Of a DNA stretch of 64,000 nt, positions 17,387 through 26,209 are shown piece by piece. The notes below the pieces were generated by a model, which was not told where the DNA came from, made no database searches, and saw nothing but the letters and a program-made list of their open reading frames with translations. Both the position numbers and the translations under genes were made by a program. The first letter of the stretch is position 1; each line of letters opens with the position of its first letter. Source of the stretch: Paenibacillus graminis (GTDB taxonomy: Bacteria > Bacillota > Bacilli > Paenibacillales > Paenibacillaceae); the NCBI RefSeq assembly GCF_000758705.1, contig NZ_CP009287.1, positions 6,758,001 to 6,822,000 on the forward strand. Direction: 5' to 3'.

Positions 17387-18719
17387 CTGTATCGATGATA
17401 AACTGGATATCCTCATCGGTGGAGGACAGCGGCGGAGCGATAGTAAGCACATTATTGAAGCCTGCTACGGTATCGCCGTTTTTGCCGATGATCAGCCCTT
17501 TCGTTTTGCACCCGCCAATAATGCCCTTGACGACAGCCAGGTCGGCAGGCTGCTTGGTGGCCTTATCGGCTACCAGCTCAATGCCGATGACCAGCCCGAA
17601 GCTGCGGATATCCCCTACCAGCTTGTGGTCCAGCAGCTCGGCGAACCCGGCAGCCAGCCTCTTGCCCAGCATATCGGCGCGCTCCACCAAGTTCTCCTGC
17701 TCCAGGATTTCCAGATTGCGCAGGGCAAGCGCACAGGCAGCGGGGTTGCCGCCGAAGGTATTCACATGGCGGAAATGCCCGTAATCGTCACTGTTGTCCT
17801 TGAAGGCATCGTAGATATCCTTGCGGACCGCCGTTGCCGACAGCGGCAGGTAGGCGCTGGTCAGTCCTTTGGCCATGGTGATGATATCCGGCTTTACACC
17901 AAAATTATGATGGCCGAATTTGCGGCCGGAACGCCCGAAGCCGCAAATGACCTCGTCAATAATCAGCAGCACGCCATGCCTGCGGCAGATCTCCTGTACC
18001 CGGTCCAGATAGACCTGATGCGGCACAATGACGCCGCCCCCGGTAATCACCGGCTCCATAATGACAGCTGCTACCGTCTCCACGCCTTCCCAGACCATCG
18101 TATCCTCAATCGCCTGCGCACTCTGGAGGTTGAATTCCTCCACGGTCATGCCGGCTGGACGGCGGTAGCTGTCCGGCGGGGCCACATGCAGAAATCCGCC
18201 GCTCAGCGGCTCGTATTTATATTTCCGCTGTGCCTGGCCGGTAGCCGAGAGCGCGCCAAGCGAGCTGCCATGATAGCCCCGGTAGCGGGCGATGAATTTA
18301 TGACGGTAATGCTGGCCGATCTGCTGCTGGTATTGGCGGGCTATTTTGAAGGCAGCTTCGTTGGCTTCCGAACCGCTGTTGGAGAAGAAAATGACATAGT
18401 CTCCCTCCAGCCATTCGTTCAGCTTCTCAGCCAACGCAATTGCCGGCATATGGCTTTGCGTGAGCGGGAAATACGGCAGGCTAAGAAGCTGATGATAAGC
18501 CGCCTCCGCCAGCTCCTTGCGCCCATAACCAACATTCACACACCATAGGCCGGACATGCCGTCCAGAAACTTGTTCCCGTCAATATCCGTCACCCATGAT
18601 CCGCTTGCCGCTGCAGCGATCATAGGCGGATTTTTTTCACTGTAGGGGGTAATGTTATGCCATAAATACTGCTGATCCTTTTGGATGGCCAGCTCGCTTT
18701 CGTTCCCCAGGCTTTGCAT
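17352..18719 (-). CDS. Class III omega-amino acid (beta-alanine) aminotransferase
   Basis: A 455-residue PLP enzyme, probably moving the amino group of beta-alanine (or 3-aminoisobutyrate) to pyruvate or 2-oxoglutarate and yielding malonate semialdehyde. Visible sites are SNSGSEANEAAFK for phosphate binding, IIDEVICGFGR with D255 for the pyridine nitrogen, and TMAKGLTSAYLPL with K284 as Schiff base. ATG at 18719 follows GGAGAG; an in-frame extension to 18998 only overlaps the preceding gene. It lies 31 bp after the semialdehyde dehydrogenase gene and completes the end of pyrimidine degradation. Exact donor is inferred from context. Confidence 0.9.
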   Translation of the reverse strand: MQSLGNESELAIQKDQQYLWHNITPYSEKNPPMIAAAASGSWVTDIDGNKFLDGMSGLWCVNVGYGRKELAEAAYHQLLSLPYFPLTQSHMPAIALAEKLNEWLEGDYVIFFSNSGSEANEAAFKIARQYQQQIGQHYRHKFIARYRGYHGSSLGALSATGQAQRKYKYEPLSGGFLHVAPPDSYRRPAGMTVEEFNLQSAQAIEDTMVWEGVETVAAVIMEPVITGGGVIVPHQVYLDRVQEICRRHGVLLIIDEVICGFGRSGRKFGHHNFGVKPDIITMAKGLTSAYLPLSATAVRKDIYDAFKDNSDDYGHFRHVNTFGGNPAACALALRNLEILEQENLVERADMLGKRLAAGFAELLDHKLVGDIRSFGLVIGIELVADKATKQPADLAVVKGIIGGCKTKGLIIGKNGDTVAGFNNVLTIAPPLSSTDEDIQFIIDTVKAVLNGSSAE

Positions 18720-18750
18720 GGCACTCTCTCCTCTCAACATCCCATAGTAG

Positions 18751-20214
18751 TTAATAACGTGCGGTAACCATCTTCTTGCGGGTATAGAACTCAACGCCAT
18801 CCCTGCCGTTCGCATGCAGATCCCCATAAAAGGATTTCTTATAGCCTGAAAAAGGAAAAAAGGCCATCGGCGCAGGCACGCCCAGGTTAACGCCCAGCAT
18901 TCCCGCATCAATCTCTTCCCGGAATTCCCGGATCGCCTTGGCGCTGTCCGTATAGATGCAGGCCCCGTTGGCAAAAGGTGACTGATTCGCCACGGCAATC
19001 GCCTCGGCCAGGTCCTTAACCCGCACTACCGCCAGCAGCGGCGCAAAAATTTCATCCCGCCAGATGGCCATTCCCGGCTGCACATGATCGAAAAGCGTCG
19101 GCCCGAGGAAGTAGCCCGCTCCGGCTGCTGCACTGTCCAATCTGCCGTCCCGCACCAGCTCCGCCTGCTCCTGAATTCCCGTTTCGATATAAGCGATCGT
19201 ACGCTCCTTGTTCGACTGGCGGATCACCGGGCCGAGGAATACCCCCTCGTCCTTGCCGTTGCCGATCTTCAGGCTGTCCGACGCCTCACTCAGGCGGCGG
19301 ACCAATTCATCGGCAACAGCCTCATGGACAACTACCACAGAGCAGGCCATACAGCGCTCGCCCGCAGAGCCGAATGCGGCAGCAATGATGTTTTTAACCG
19401 CGCTGCCGAGATCGGCATCGGGCAGCACAATGGAATGGTTTTTGGCTCCGGCCAAGGCCTGCACCCGCTTGCCGAAAGACGTTCCTTGCTTATAGACATA
19501 TTCCGCAACGGGCTGGGAGCCCACGAAGGAAATGGCTTTGACCTCCTCATGTTCGAGCAGGCCGTTCACCACCTCATGCGCCCCGTGCACCACATTCAGC
19601 ACCCCCGGCGGAAATCCCGCTTCCGCGAACAGCTCCGCCAGCCTGTTCATCAGCAGCGGCGTGCGCTCGGAGGGCTTCATGACAAAGGTGTTGCCGCAGG
19701 CAACCGCCAGCGGGAACATCCAGCAGGGCACCATCATCGGAAAGTTGAACGGCGCAATGCCGCCCACTACCCCAAGCGGGTACCGGTACATGCCCGACTC
19801 GACTCCGGTAGCAATGTCCGGCAGCTGGCTGCCCATCATCAGCGTGGGAATGCCGGCGGCAAATTCCACACATTCAATGCCGCGCTGCACTTCACCGAGC
19901 GCTTCCTCCAGGCTTTTGCCGTTCTCCAGGGTGATCAGTCCGGCCAGCTCGTTCCAATGCTCCACCAGCAGCTGCTGATACTGGAAGAAATAGCGGGCGC
20001 GGCGCGGTACCGCAACCTTTTTCCAGGAGTGGTACGCCTCTGAAGCCGCCTTCACGGCAGTATCCAGTTCCCCCCGGCTGGAGATCGGGACATAAGCAAT
20101 GACCTCGCCGGTTGCCGGATTAAATACTTCTTCCTGCTGTCCGGAGAAGGATTCGACCCAGGCTCCATTCACATAGTTCTTCAATTTCTCCGTTTGCTTC
20201 ACAAGCAGAGACAT
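18751..20214 (-). CDS. mmsA: CoA-acylating (methyl)malonate-semialdehyde dehydrogenase
   Basis: A 487-residue aldehyde dehydrogenase that converts malonate or methylmalonate semialdehyde to acetyl-CoA or propionyl-CoA with [17 protein letters not shown] gives the catalytic cysteine C288; [13 protein letters not shown] and [12 protein letters not shown] form the NAD fold. The usual general-base glutamate of non-acylating ALDHs is not in the LAGAKNH motif, as expected for MMSDH. ATG at 20214 is preferred because AAAGAGGTG lies six bases before it, while GTG at 20223 overlaps that site. It works with the next gene to finish pyrimidine breakdown. Confidence 0.94.
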   Translation of the reverse strand: MSLLVKQTEKLKNYVNGAWVESFSGQQEEVFNPATGEVIAYVPISSRGELDTAVKAASEAYHSWKKVAVPRRARYFFQYQQLLVEHWNELAGLITLENGKSLEEALGEVQRGIECVEFAAGIPTLMMGSQLPDIATGVESGMYRYPLGVVGGIAPFNFPMMVPCWMFPLAVACGNTFVMKPSERTPLLMNRLAELFAEAGFPPGVLNVVHGAHEVVNGLLEHEEVKAISFVGSQPVAEYVYKQGTSFGKRVQALAGAKNHSIVLPDADLGSAVKNIIAAAFGSAGERCMACSVVVVHEAVADELVRRLSEASDSLKIGNGKDEGVFLGPVIRQSNKERTIAYIETGIQEQAELVRDGRLDSAAAGAGYFLGPTLFDHVQPGMAIWRDEIFAPLLAVVRVKDLAEAIAVANQSPFANGACIYTDSAKAIREFREEIDAGMLGVNLGVPAPMAFFPFSGYKKSFYGDLHANGRDGVEFYTRKKMVTARY

Positions 20215-20298
20215 CTTCTGCACCTCTTTCCGTCTCGGGCCGTTGATTATAAATAAGCATCATTTTGCCCCTTAATAGTTCATTTGTTCACCTTAGAT

Positions 20299-20332
20299 GA
20301 TAGATGACCGCCCATTCCGGCGGTCATCTATC
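20299..20332. terminator. Perfect 14-bp hairpin between importer genes and mmsA
   Basis: GATAGATGACCGCC (20299-20312) pairs exactly with 20319-20332 around a 6-nt loop, in the gap after the substrate-binding protein gene. No T-run follows on the minus strand, so it may stabilise the upstream message or act as a leaky terminator that separates importer and enzyme expression. Confidence 0.55.
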
Positions 20333-20352
20333 AGAAATATGAGCGGGACATT

Positions 20353-21456
20353 TTATTTTGCCGCCATTTCCACAATTTCGTTCGTATAGGCTTCATCCAC
20401 CTTGGATGCCGTCTTGATGACACCGAACTTCAGTGCGATATCTGCGGTCTGCTGGAACGCAGCCGCGTCGGTATAGCCCAACTGGGATGCATCGAAGCCC
20501 TCCGGCTGGATCAGCTTGGCAACCTCTGTCATCATCGTCAGCTGATGTTCACGGGTGGTGCTGCCCTCTTCCGCCAGCTTCATCACGCTGTCTACCGCCG
20601 CCTCCGGATCGGCCATTGCGTCCTTCCAGCCCTTCAGGGAAGCGCGGACGAACTTGGCTGCCGTTTCCTTATTGGCTTCAAGCCAGTTCTTGTTGGCGAA
20701 CAGGTTGTCTTCCAGCATCGCCACCCCTTCATCGTTCATGTCGATTACGTTCAGATCCTCCGCCTTGACGCCGGATTCCAGGATGACCTGGTATTCGTTA
20801 TAGGTCATGGCCGAGGCCGCATCGATCCCGCCGCCAAGGAACTGGTCCATCGTGAAGCCCTGCTTGGTAAAGTTCAGATCTTTGTTCGAATCCAGTTTGT
20901 ATTTATCGAAGAGTGCCAGAATCTCAAACTCGTTGCCGCCCATCCAGTTGCCGACCTTCTTGCCCTTCAGGCCAGCCGGTCCGGCAATCCCCGCAGCCTT
21001 CTTGGATACCAGCACCAGTCCGCTCTTCTGGAAGATCTGCGCGATCTGCACCAGCGGCATCTCCTGCTCCTGGCTGGTCAAAAGACTCGCTACCCAATCG
21101 ACGCCGATATCCGCCGATCCGCCGGCAACCTGCTGCTCCGGCACAATATCCGGACCGCCGGGCAGAATCTCTACCTTCAGCCCTTCTTCGGCATAATACC
21201 CTTTATCCTGTGCCAGGAAGTAACCGGCGAATTGGGCCTGCGGCACCCATTTGAGCTGCAGCTTGACGGTTACCGGATCTGCAGCCGGTTCTGCCGTGGC
21301 TGCTTCCGGAGAAGCGGAAGCCTCTGTCCCTGCCGTCCCCTCAGCCGCCGGAGCTGCATTATTATTGTTGCCCCCACAGCCTGCCAGCAAAGAAATCATC
21401 ATGATCAGGGCAGCCACCAGCAACCCGCCACGAAACTTGCCTTTTCTCCCGTTCAT
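20353..21456 (-). CDS. ABC transporter substrate-binding lipoprotein, NMT1/THI5 (ThiY)-like
   Basis: A 367-residue lipoprotein. The signal peptide ends in the lipobox LLAGC, followed by an Asn/Ala/Glu-rich linker to about residue 60. The NMT1/THI5-like fold then starts with LKWVPQAQFAGYFLAQDKGYY, a typical hydroxymethylpyrimidine-binding family opening, with ILPGGPDIVPEQQVA after it. ATG at 21456 follows GGGGGAG. The context (dihydropyrimidine dehydrogenase, dihydropyrimidinase, semialdehyde enzymes) suggests uracil, thymine or a dihydropyrimidine as ligand, not thiamine precursor. It is the last of four importer genes. Confidence 0.88.
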   Translation of the reverse strand: MNGRKGKFRGGLLVAALIMMISLLAGCGGNNNNAAPAAEGTAGTEASASPEAATAEPAADPVTVKLQLKWVPQAQFAGYFLAQDKGYYAEEGLKVEILPGGPDIVPEQQVAGGSADIGVDWVASLLTSQEQEMPLVQIAQIFQKSGLVLVSKKAAGIAGPAGLKGKKVGNWMGGNEFEILALFDKYKLDSNKDLNFTKQGFTMDQFLGGGIDAASAMTYNEYQVILESGVKAEDLNVIDMNDEGVAMLEDNLFANKNWLEANKETAAKFVRASLKGWKDAMADPEAAVDSVMKLAEEGSTTREHQLTMMTEVAKLIQPEGFDASQLGYTDAAAFQQTADIALKFGVIKTASKVDEAYTNEIVEMAAK

Positions 21457-21598
21457 CAATACAACTCCCCCTACCCGTTTGAGTTTTCATTTCGAAAAAA
21501 ACACAGCATGGCAACCAAGCATGATGCTCTATGCATACGGCCTGGGGAGGGTACTCTTTTCCCTTCGGCGCAGGACCGGATGTAATGGATTCAGGGGG

Positions 21599-22501
21599 TC
21601 AGGCCCGCTGGGAGGAATGCCACTTGATGAACACCTTCTCCAGCCGTTCCACAATCAGGTAGAAGATTACCCCGGCAATGGCCGCGAGTACGATACAGGA
21701 CCAGCCGAGCGGCATTTTGGCCACCTTGACCGAGTTGGATAGCAGGTAGCCAAGCCCCCGCGAAGAGAAAAAGAATTCCCCGACAATGGCTCCAATCATA
21801 CTGGCCGTGGTATTGATCTTGAACGCAGTGAACACATAGGGCAGACTGTTCCGGATACGCAGGTAACGAAATACCGCAGGTTTGCCGGCTGCATACGAAT
21901 GCATCAGATCCAGAGCCAGCGGGTCAACAGCTGACATGCCCTTGTAGGCATTAATCGCCATCGCAGCCATCGTGGTCGCTGTAACGATTGCGGCGCGGGA
22001 CCCGATGCCGTCCCCGAACCACAGATTCATAATGGGGGCGAGCGCCACAATCGGCACGGCATTCAGCGCAGCCACGAGGGTAAGGCTGCCTCCCCCCCAG
22101 CGGGGCCAGGCGGTTGCCGCCAGCGCGATCAGGAAACCGCAGGCTGAACCAATCAGCATCCCCGCAGCCGCCTCGGCCAGCGTATAACCGGTATAAGACA
22201 GCAGCAGGCTGAAGTTATCCCGCATCGCCTCCGCAATGGCCGAGGGCAGCGGAAGCTGGTACTTTTTGAGATCCAAGAGCTTGTGAAAAACCTGAAACTC
22301 CCATAGGAAGAGGAATAATATCCCGGCCAGCAGGGGCAGAATCACACCGGGGTTCAGCCACCTGAACGGACGCCGGGGGTTTCTCCGTCCACTATAAACA
22401 GTCGATATACCGTTGTTAGTTGACGTAATAGAGGCAGATTTAATTTCTTTGCCCGTTGAGGCTATGAAGGATGTATCCCGCACGGTAGTGTTTCTCTCCA
22501 T
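21599..22501 (-). CDS. ABC transporter permease (BPD type, SsuC/TauC-like)
   Basis: A 300-residue inner-membrane subunit with about six helices after a 45-residue hydrophilic N-terminus. The EAA-type coupling loop is visible in the region AVFRYLRIRNSLPYVFTAF. The ATG at 22501 overlaps the stop of the upstream permease by one base (TGATG), so translation is coupled. Together with the other permease it should form the heterodimeric channel of the pyrimidine-locus importer. The 142-bp gap to the binding-protein gene shows no clear terminator. Confidence 0.88.
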   Translation of the reverse strand: MERNTTVRDTSFIASTGKEIKSASITSTNNGISTVYSGRRNPRRPFRWLNPGVILPLLAGILFLFLWEFQVFHKLLDLKKYQLPLPSAIAEAMRDNFSLLLSYTGYTLAEAAAGMLIGSACGFLIALAATAWPRWGGGSLTLVAALNAVPIVALAPIMNLWFGDGIGSRAAIVTATTMAAMAINAYKGMSAVDPLALDLMHSYAAGKPAVFRYLRIRNSLPYVFTAFKINTTASMIGAIVGEFFFSSRGLGYLLSNSVKVAKMPLGWSCIVLAAIAGVIFYLIVERLEKVFIKWHSSQRA

Positions 22502-23313
22502 CAGCGGCTGCCCCCTTTCGGGCGAAATTCCGGCTGCCATGGCGCTGCCAGGCGTTCCACCAGACTCATCAGCCAATAGCTGGCTATTCCGAGCAAGGCG
22601 CCGACAAGCACGGTTGACCAGAACATGTACGTATGAGAAGGACCGTAATAGAGATTGCGCAGCATAATGACACCGATGCCATGCTGTGCGCCCATGAGCT
22701 CTACAAGGATCGCTCCGGTTACCGCGAGCGGTGCCGCGATCTTGAGTCCGCTGAACAGGCCCGGCAGCGCAGCCGGAAAGCGCAGCTTCCAATATACAGC
22801 CCAAGGTTTCGCAGCAAGAGAGTGCATCAGCTCCACTGCCGGGAGATCGACACTGCGCAGCCCGCGGAGCATATTCAGAGCGACTGGAAAAAAAGTAATG
22901 TACCCGGAAATGATAATCCGCGACACCTGCTCATCCCGTACAATGCCGTAGATAATCGGAGCCAGCCCCAGAATCGGAATCATCTGCGAGGCCACCGCAT
23001 AAGGAAAGGCGAGCTGTTCAACCGTCTTCGACAGGCTCATCAGCACTGCCAGGAGCACTCCGGCCGCTGCACCGATCAGAAATCCAACGCCGGCGTTGCC
23101 GAAGGTCGCCCCGCCTTCCTTGAGCAGCGTACTGCTATATTTCCATAAGGTTGCCGCCACTTCATGAACATAAGGCAGCTTAGACTGGGCCAGCGGTGTC
23201 TTGGACACATGCAGCAGCCACCAGGAGACCGCCTCCCAGACTGCCAGCAGGCCGAAGATCCAGACGAACAGCGGCAGCACGCGGTCCCGCATAAACGTGC
23301 TGTTCCCCTTCAT
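22501..23313 (-). CDS. ABC transporter permease (BPD type)
   Basis: A 270-residue permease with about six helices and the coupling segment AVYWKLRFPAALPGLFSGL. It resembles ThiX/SsuC-type permeases. The start ATG overlaps the ATPase stop by four bases (ATGA). Two different permease genes in a row indicate a heterodimer, unusual for the ThiXYZ layout, where one permease is normal. Confidence 0.88.
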   Translation of the reverse strand: MKGNSTFMRDRVLPLFVWIFGLLAVWEAVSWWLLHVSKTPLAQSKLPYVHEVAATLWKYSSTLLKEGGATFGNAGVGFLIGAAAGVLLAVLMSLSKTVEQLAFPYAVASQMIPILGLAPIIYGIVRDEQVSRIIISGYITFFPVALNMLRGLRSVDLPAVELMHSLAAKPWAVYWKLRFPAALPGLFSGLKIAAPLAVTGAILVELMGAQHGIGVIMLRNLYYGPSHTYMFWSTVLVGALLGIASYWLMSLVERLAAPWQPEFRPKGGSR

Positions 23314-24098
23314 CCCTGCACCCCTTCGAAGCTACCGCGGATACGGGCGATCAGTTCAAAAAATTCCGGGCTGTTCCTCATTTCCGCTGTGCGCGGACGC
23401 GGCAGCGGAATATCCACAACGGCGGACAGCCTGCCCGGATGCGGAGACAACACGAACACGCGGTCCGAGAGAAAAATCGACTCTGGAATGCTGTGGGTTA
23501 CGAAGACAATAGTGCTCTGCACCTTGCTCCACACAGCCAACAGCTCCTCATTCAGACGTTCACGGGTGAATTCGTCCAGCGCAGAGAAGGGTTCATCCAT
23601 CAGCAGGATTTCCGGCTCCATCGACAGCGCTCTGGCAATAGCTACCCGCTGCTGCATTCCTCCGCTGAGCTGCCACGGATACTTGTCGGCGAAGCCCTGC
23701 AGGCCTACGAGATCCAGCAGTTCCAGCGCTTTATCCTCACGGATGGACTTCTTCACGCCCATCAGCTCCAGAGGCAGCGTTATATTATGCTTCACCTTCC
23801 GCCAGTCATAAAGGACCGGACTCTGGAACACGATACCGTACTTTTGGGCCAGCCGGGCTTCACGCGCACTTTTGCCGGCTACCGTAACGTCTCCGCCAGT
23901 TGGCGTGAGAAGATCTGCCATCAGTCTGAGCAGTGTAGTTTTGCCGCAGCCGGACGGTCCCAGCAGGGAAACGAACTCCCCTTTAGCGATATCCAGGCTT
24001 ACCTGATGCAGTGCAAGCACATCGGCTGTGTCTGTCTGGTAACGCATCTCGACGTTCTGCAGCTGTATCTCAGGAATTTTTGCCGCTGCTAATGACAT
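23310..24098 (-). CDS. ABC transporter ATP-binding protein (SsuB/TauB-like)
   Basis: A 262-residue ATPase: Walker [10 protein letters not shown] near residue 45, Q-loop IVFQSPVLYDWRKV, signature [15 protein letters not shown], Walker B ILLMDEPFSALD and switch histidine VTHSIPES. It energises the importer encoded directly downstream. ATG at 24098 follows GGGGGAG; an upstream frame to 24164 lacks a site. It is the first gene of the importer operon and probably leads a transcript that continues into mmsA and the aminotransferase. Confidence 0.92.
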   Translation of the reverse strand: MSLAAAKIPEIQLQNVEMRYQTDTADVLALHQVSLDIAKGEFVSLLGPSGCGKTTLLRLMADLLTPTGGDVTVAGKSAREARLAQKYGIVFQSPVLYDWRKVKHNITLPLELMGVKKSIREDKALELLDLVGLQGFADKYPWQLSGGMQQRVAIARALSMEPEILLMDEPFSALDEFTRERLNEELLAVWSKVQSTIVFVTHSIPESIFLSDRVFVLSPHPGRLSAVVDIPLPRPRTAEMRNSPEFFELIARIRGSFEGVQG

Positions 24099-24244
24099 TC
24101 CCAGCTCCCCCTTTATTCCCGGATCGGATTTGATTTTCTTTCCATATGTCAAATAACATAACACTCTTCCTGCGTGAGACGATGTTTCTTCCTTCCTCTA
24201 TGTTCGATTAACTAACATCTTACACTGTGCTCCGGTTACTCTCA

Positions 24245-24293
24245 CTAGACAAAAAGTAAAATGGAGTCTGAGAAATTCCGTCACTTTGTCTAG
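24245..24293. promoter_or_regulatory. Widely spaced inverted repeat CTAGACAAA ... TTTGTCTAG upstream of importer operon
   Basis: Half-sites CTAGACAAA (24245-24253) and TTTGTCTAG (24285-24293) are exact complements, 31 bp apart, so their centres are about 40 bp or four helical turns apart. The TAGACA core matches the palindrome near the PucR-type gene. The region 24099-24500 is otherwise gene-free and AT-rich and must also hold the promoter of the divergent cyclase gene. Confidence 0.45.
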
Positions 24294-24500
24294 GTATTCA
24301 TAGATACTGTTAAATATATGCTTTCTGAATTTTTAAAAATTGCGACTTTTGCCGATAAAGTAGGTATATATCTTCATGCTGTATGCGCTGACAAGCGGGA
24401 TTTCACTATGTATATTTGCTACTATCTCACTAGATTTTTAATAAACAGGAGACAATCTGCCTATGCCCGCAGCATATATCCGCAGACGGAGGCTTGAACA

Positions 24501-26093
24501 ATGGGGTCTATGATTTCGAATTATATAGTTATTGTTTCAATCTCCGGTGTGCTGAGCGCCCTGCTGGCGCTTTTTGCCTACTATAAAAAAACCGATTTCG
24601 CGGGAACACGGGCCTTTATCCTCAGTTCTCTCACATCGGCCATCTATACCTTTGGCTTTGCCTTAGAGCTGTCGGGCAGCACAATGCCCGAAATCAGTTT
24701 CTGGATTAAGGTCGAGTATCTTGGGATGCCTTTTATCGCCCCTTCCAGCCTGCTGATGATTATGTATTTCGTAGGACTGGAGCGGCTGATCCGAAAAGGG
24801 CTGGTCACCGCGCTGTATGCCATTCCCTTTATCTCCGTACTGCTTGTATGGACCAACGACCATCACCATTTCTTCTATCAGTCGATGTATTTCCGGGAAG
24901 GAGCACCTACACCGCTGATTGATGTCGTTATGGGTCCCTGGTATATAGTCCAGGGCAGTCTGACTTTCGGCTGTATGCTTGCCGGGATGTGCCTGATTCT
25001 CTGGCAGTGGAACCGGATGAAGCGTGTCTACCGCAGACAGCTGTTCACCATCTTTATCGGGCAGTTTCTCCCGGCTCTGGGCGCTTTTCTCTATTTAATG
25101 GATGCAACTCCCTATGGGATGGACCCTGTTCCGGTAATTATGAGTATTACTTCAACTCTGTATATATGGGCTATCCTGTCCCGAGGTATGCTCACCGCAG
25201 CCCCTATAGCCCGCGAAAATCTGTTTGAGAGCATGCGCGACGGTGTGCTGGTTACGGATCTTTCCGATACGCTGGTTGATTTCAACCGGGCTGCTGCGGA
25301 CATGCTACAGGATCTGAATGCCTCGGCCATCGGCAAGCCTCTGGCCCAGCTCTTTCTTCCGGCAGGCCAGGATGCAGTGGATTACGTGATGAATTCTGAT
25401 CCGCTGATCAGTGAAGAACGCGAGCTGGGCTGGAATATGAACGGCGAAACCCGGTACTATCAGATTAGATCCTCCCCCGTGCAGAAGTATGGCGGGCATC
25501 AGGTGGGACGGATGATCATGCTGATTGATGTCACGGAGCGGACGCTGCTTCAGGAAAAGCTACTCCAGCTCGCCACCGTCGACAGCCTCACCGGCATCTA
25601 TAACCGGATGCATTTCATGGAGCTGAGCCGGGCTTTGCTGAATGAGGCAGCCCTCAGTCTGGCGCCGGTCTCGGTTATATTGATGGATATCGACTTTTTC
25701 AAAAACATCAATGACCGTTACGGCCACCACTATGGGGATATGGCACTGCAGCATATTGTAACCGTCTGCAGCAGCCATTTGCGCGAAGGGGATATTTTCG
25801 GGCGTTACGGGGGCGAGGAATTTGTTCTCTGTCTGCCGGGAACATCGTTGAAGCAAGCTGCTCTGTTATCTGAATCGATGCGGAAGGACATTGAGCGCAG
25901 CTCTATATCTACCCTTTCCGGACCCATCCATGTCACTGCAAGCTTCGGCGTCGTGGAGGCCCGGGGCAAAAATCTTTCTCTGGAGGATCTGCTCTCCGAA
26001 GCAGACCATGCTCTGTATACTTCCAAACGGAATGGGCGCAATGCCGTTCATGTATCGAGCGGTTCCTCCATCACGCACTTCACACCGGTGTGA
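24501..26093 (+). CDS. Membrane diguanylate cyclase (7TM histidine-kinase-type sensor, PAS, GGDEF)
   Basis: A 530-residue protein. The first about 220 residues hold seven hydrophobic segments and resemble the 7TM N-terminal domain of some histidine kinases (KVEYLGMPFIAPSSLLMIMY). A PAS-like domain (about 240-355) follows. The GGDEF domain carries G437-G438-E439-E440-F441 (active GGEEF form) and an RxxD inhibition site (REGD) five residues before it, so it should make c-di-GMP and be limited by its product. There is no EAL domain. ATG at 24501 has GGAGG eight bases upstream. Confidence 0.92.
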   Translation: MGSMISNYIVIVSISGVLSALLALFAYYKKTDFAGTRAFILSSLTSAIYTFGFALELSGSTMPEISFWIKVEYLGMPFIAPSSLLMIMYFVGLERLIRKGLVTALYAIPFISVLLVWTNDHHHFFYQSMYFREGAPTPLIDVVMGPWYIVQGSLTFGCMLAGMCLILWQWNRMKRVYRRQLFTIFIGQFLPALGAFLYLMDATPYGMDPVPVIMSITSTLYIWAILSRGMLTAAPIARENLFESMRDGVLVTDLSDTLVDFNRAAADMLQDLNASAIGKPLAQLFLPAGQDAVDYVMNSDPLISEERELGWNMNGETRYYQIRSSPVQKYGGHQVGRMIMLIDVTERTLLQEKLLQLATVDSLTGIYNRMHFMELSRALLNEAALSLAPVSVILMDIDFFKNINDRYGHHYGDMALQHIVTVCSSHLREGDIFGRYGGEEFVLCLPGTSLKQAALLSESMRKDIERSSISTLSGPIHVTASFGVVEARGKNLSLEDLLSEADHALYTSKRNGRNAVHVSSGSSITHFTPV

Positions 26094-26123
26094 GCGGGTG
26101 GTGGGAACCTATCCTTCTATAGC

Positions 26124-26170
26124 AAAAAAAGCCCAAATCCCCCGCACATGAACAGTGGGACCAATTGGGC
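26124..26170 (-). terminator. Terminator of the two-component operon
   Basis: On the minus strand GCCCAA and TTGGGC enclose a 28-nt loop with weak internal pairing and lead into seven T. It lies 40 nt after the histidine kinase stop and 30 nt after the convergent cyclase gene. Confidence 0.75.
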
Positions 26171-26209
26171 AATGCAGGTTAAGTCTGCCGTTTACGTCTT
26201 TCATCCTGA

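Noticed and set aside
17313..18548. 411-codon + strand frame opposite the aminotransferase
   Set aside because: Shadow of the class III aminotransferase; no site and no recognisable domain.
24099..24240. TPP riboswitch expected before a ThiY-like importer
   Set aside because: The CUGAGA and ACCUGAUC-type core of the TPP aptamer is not seen on the relevant strand.
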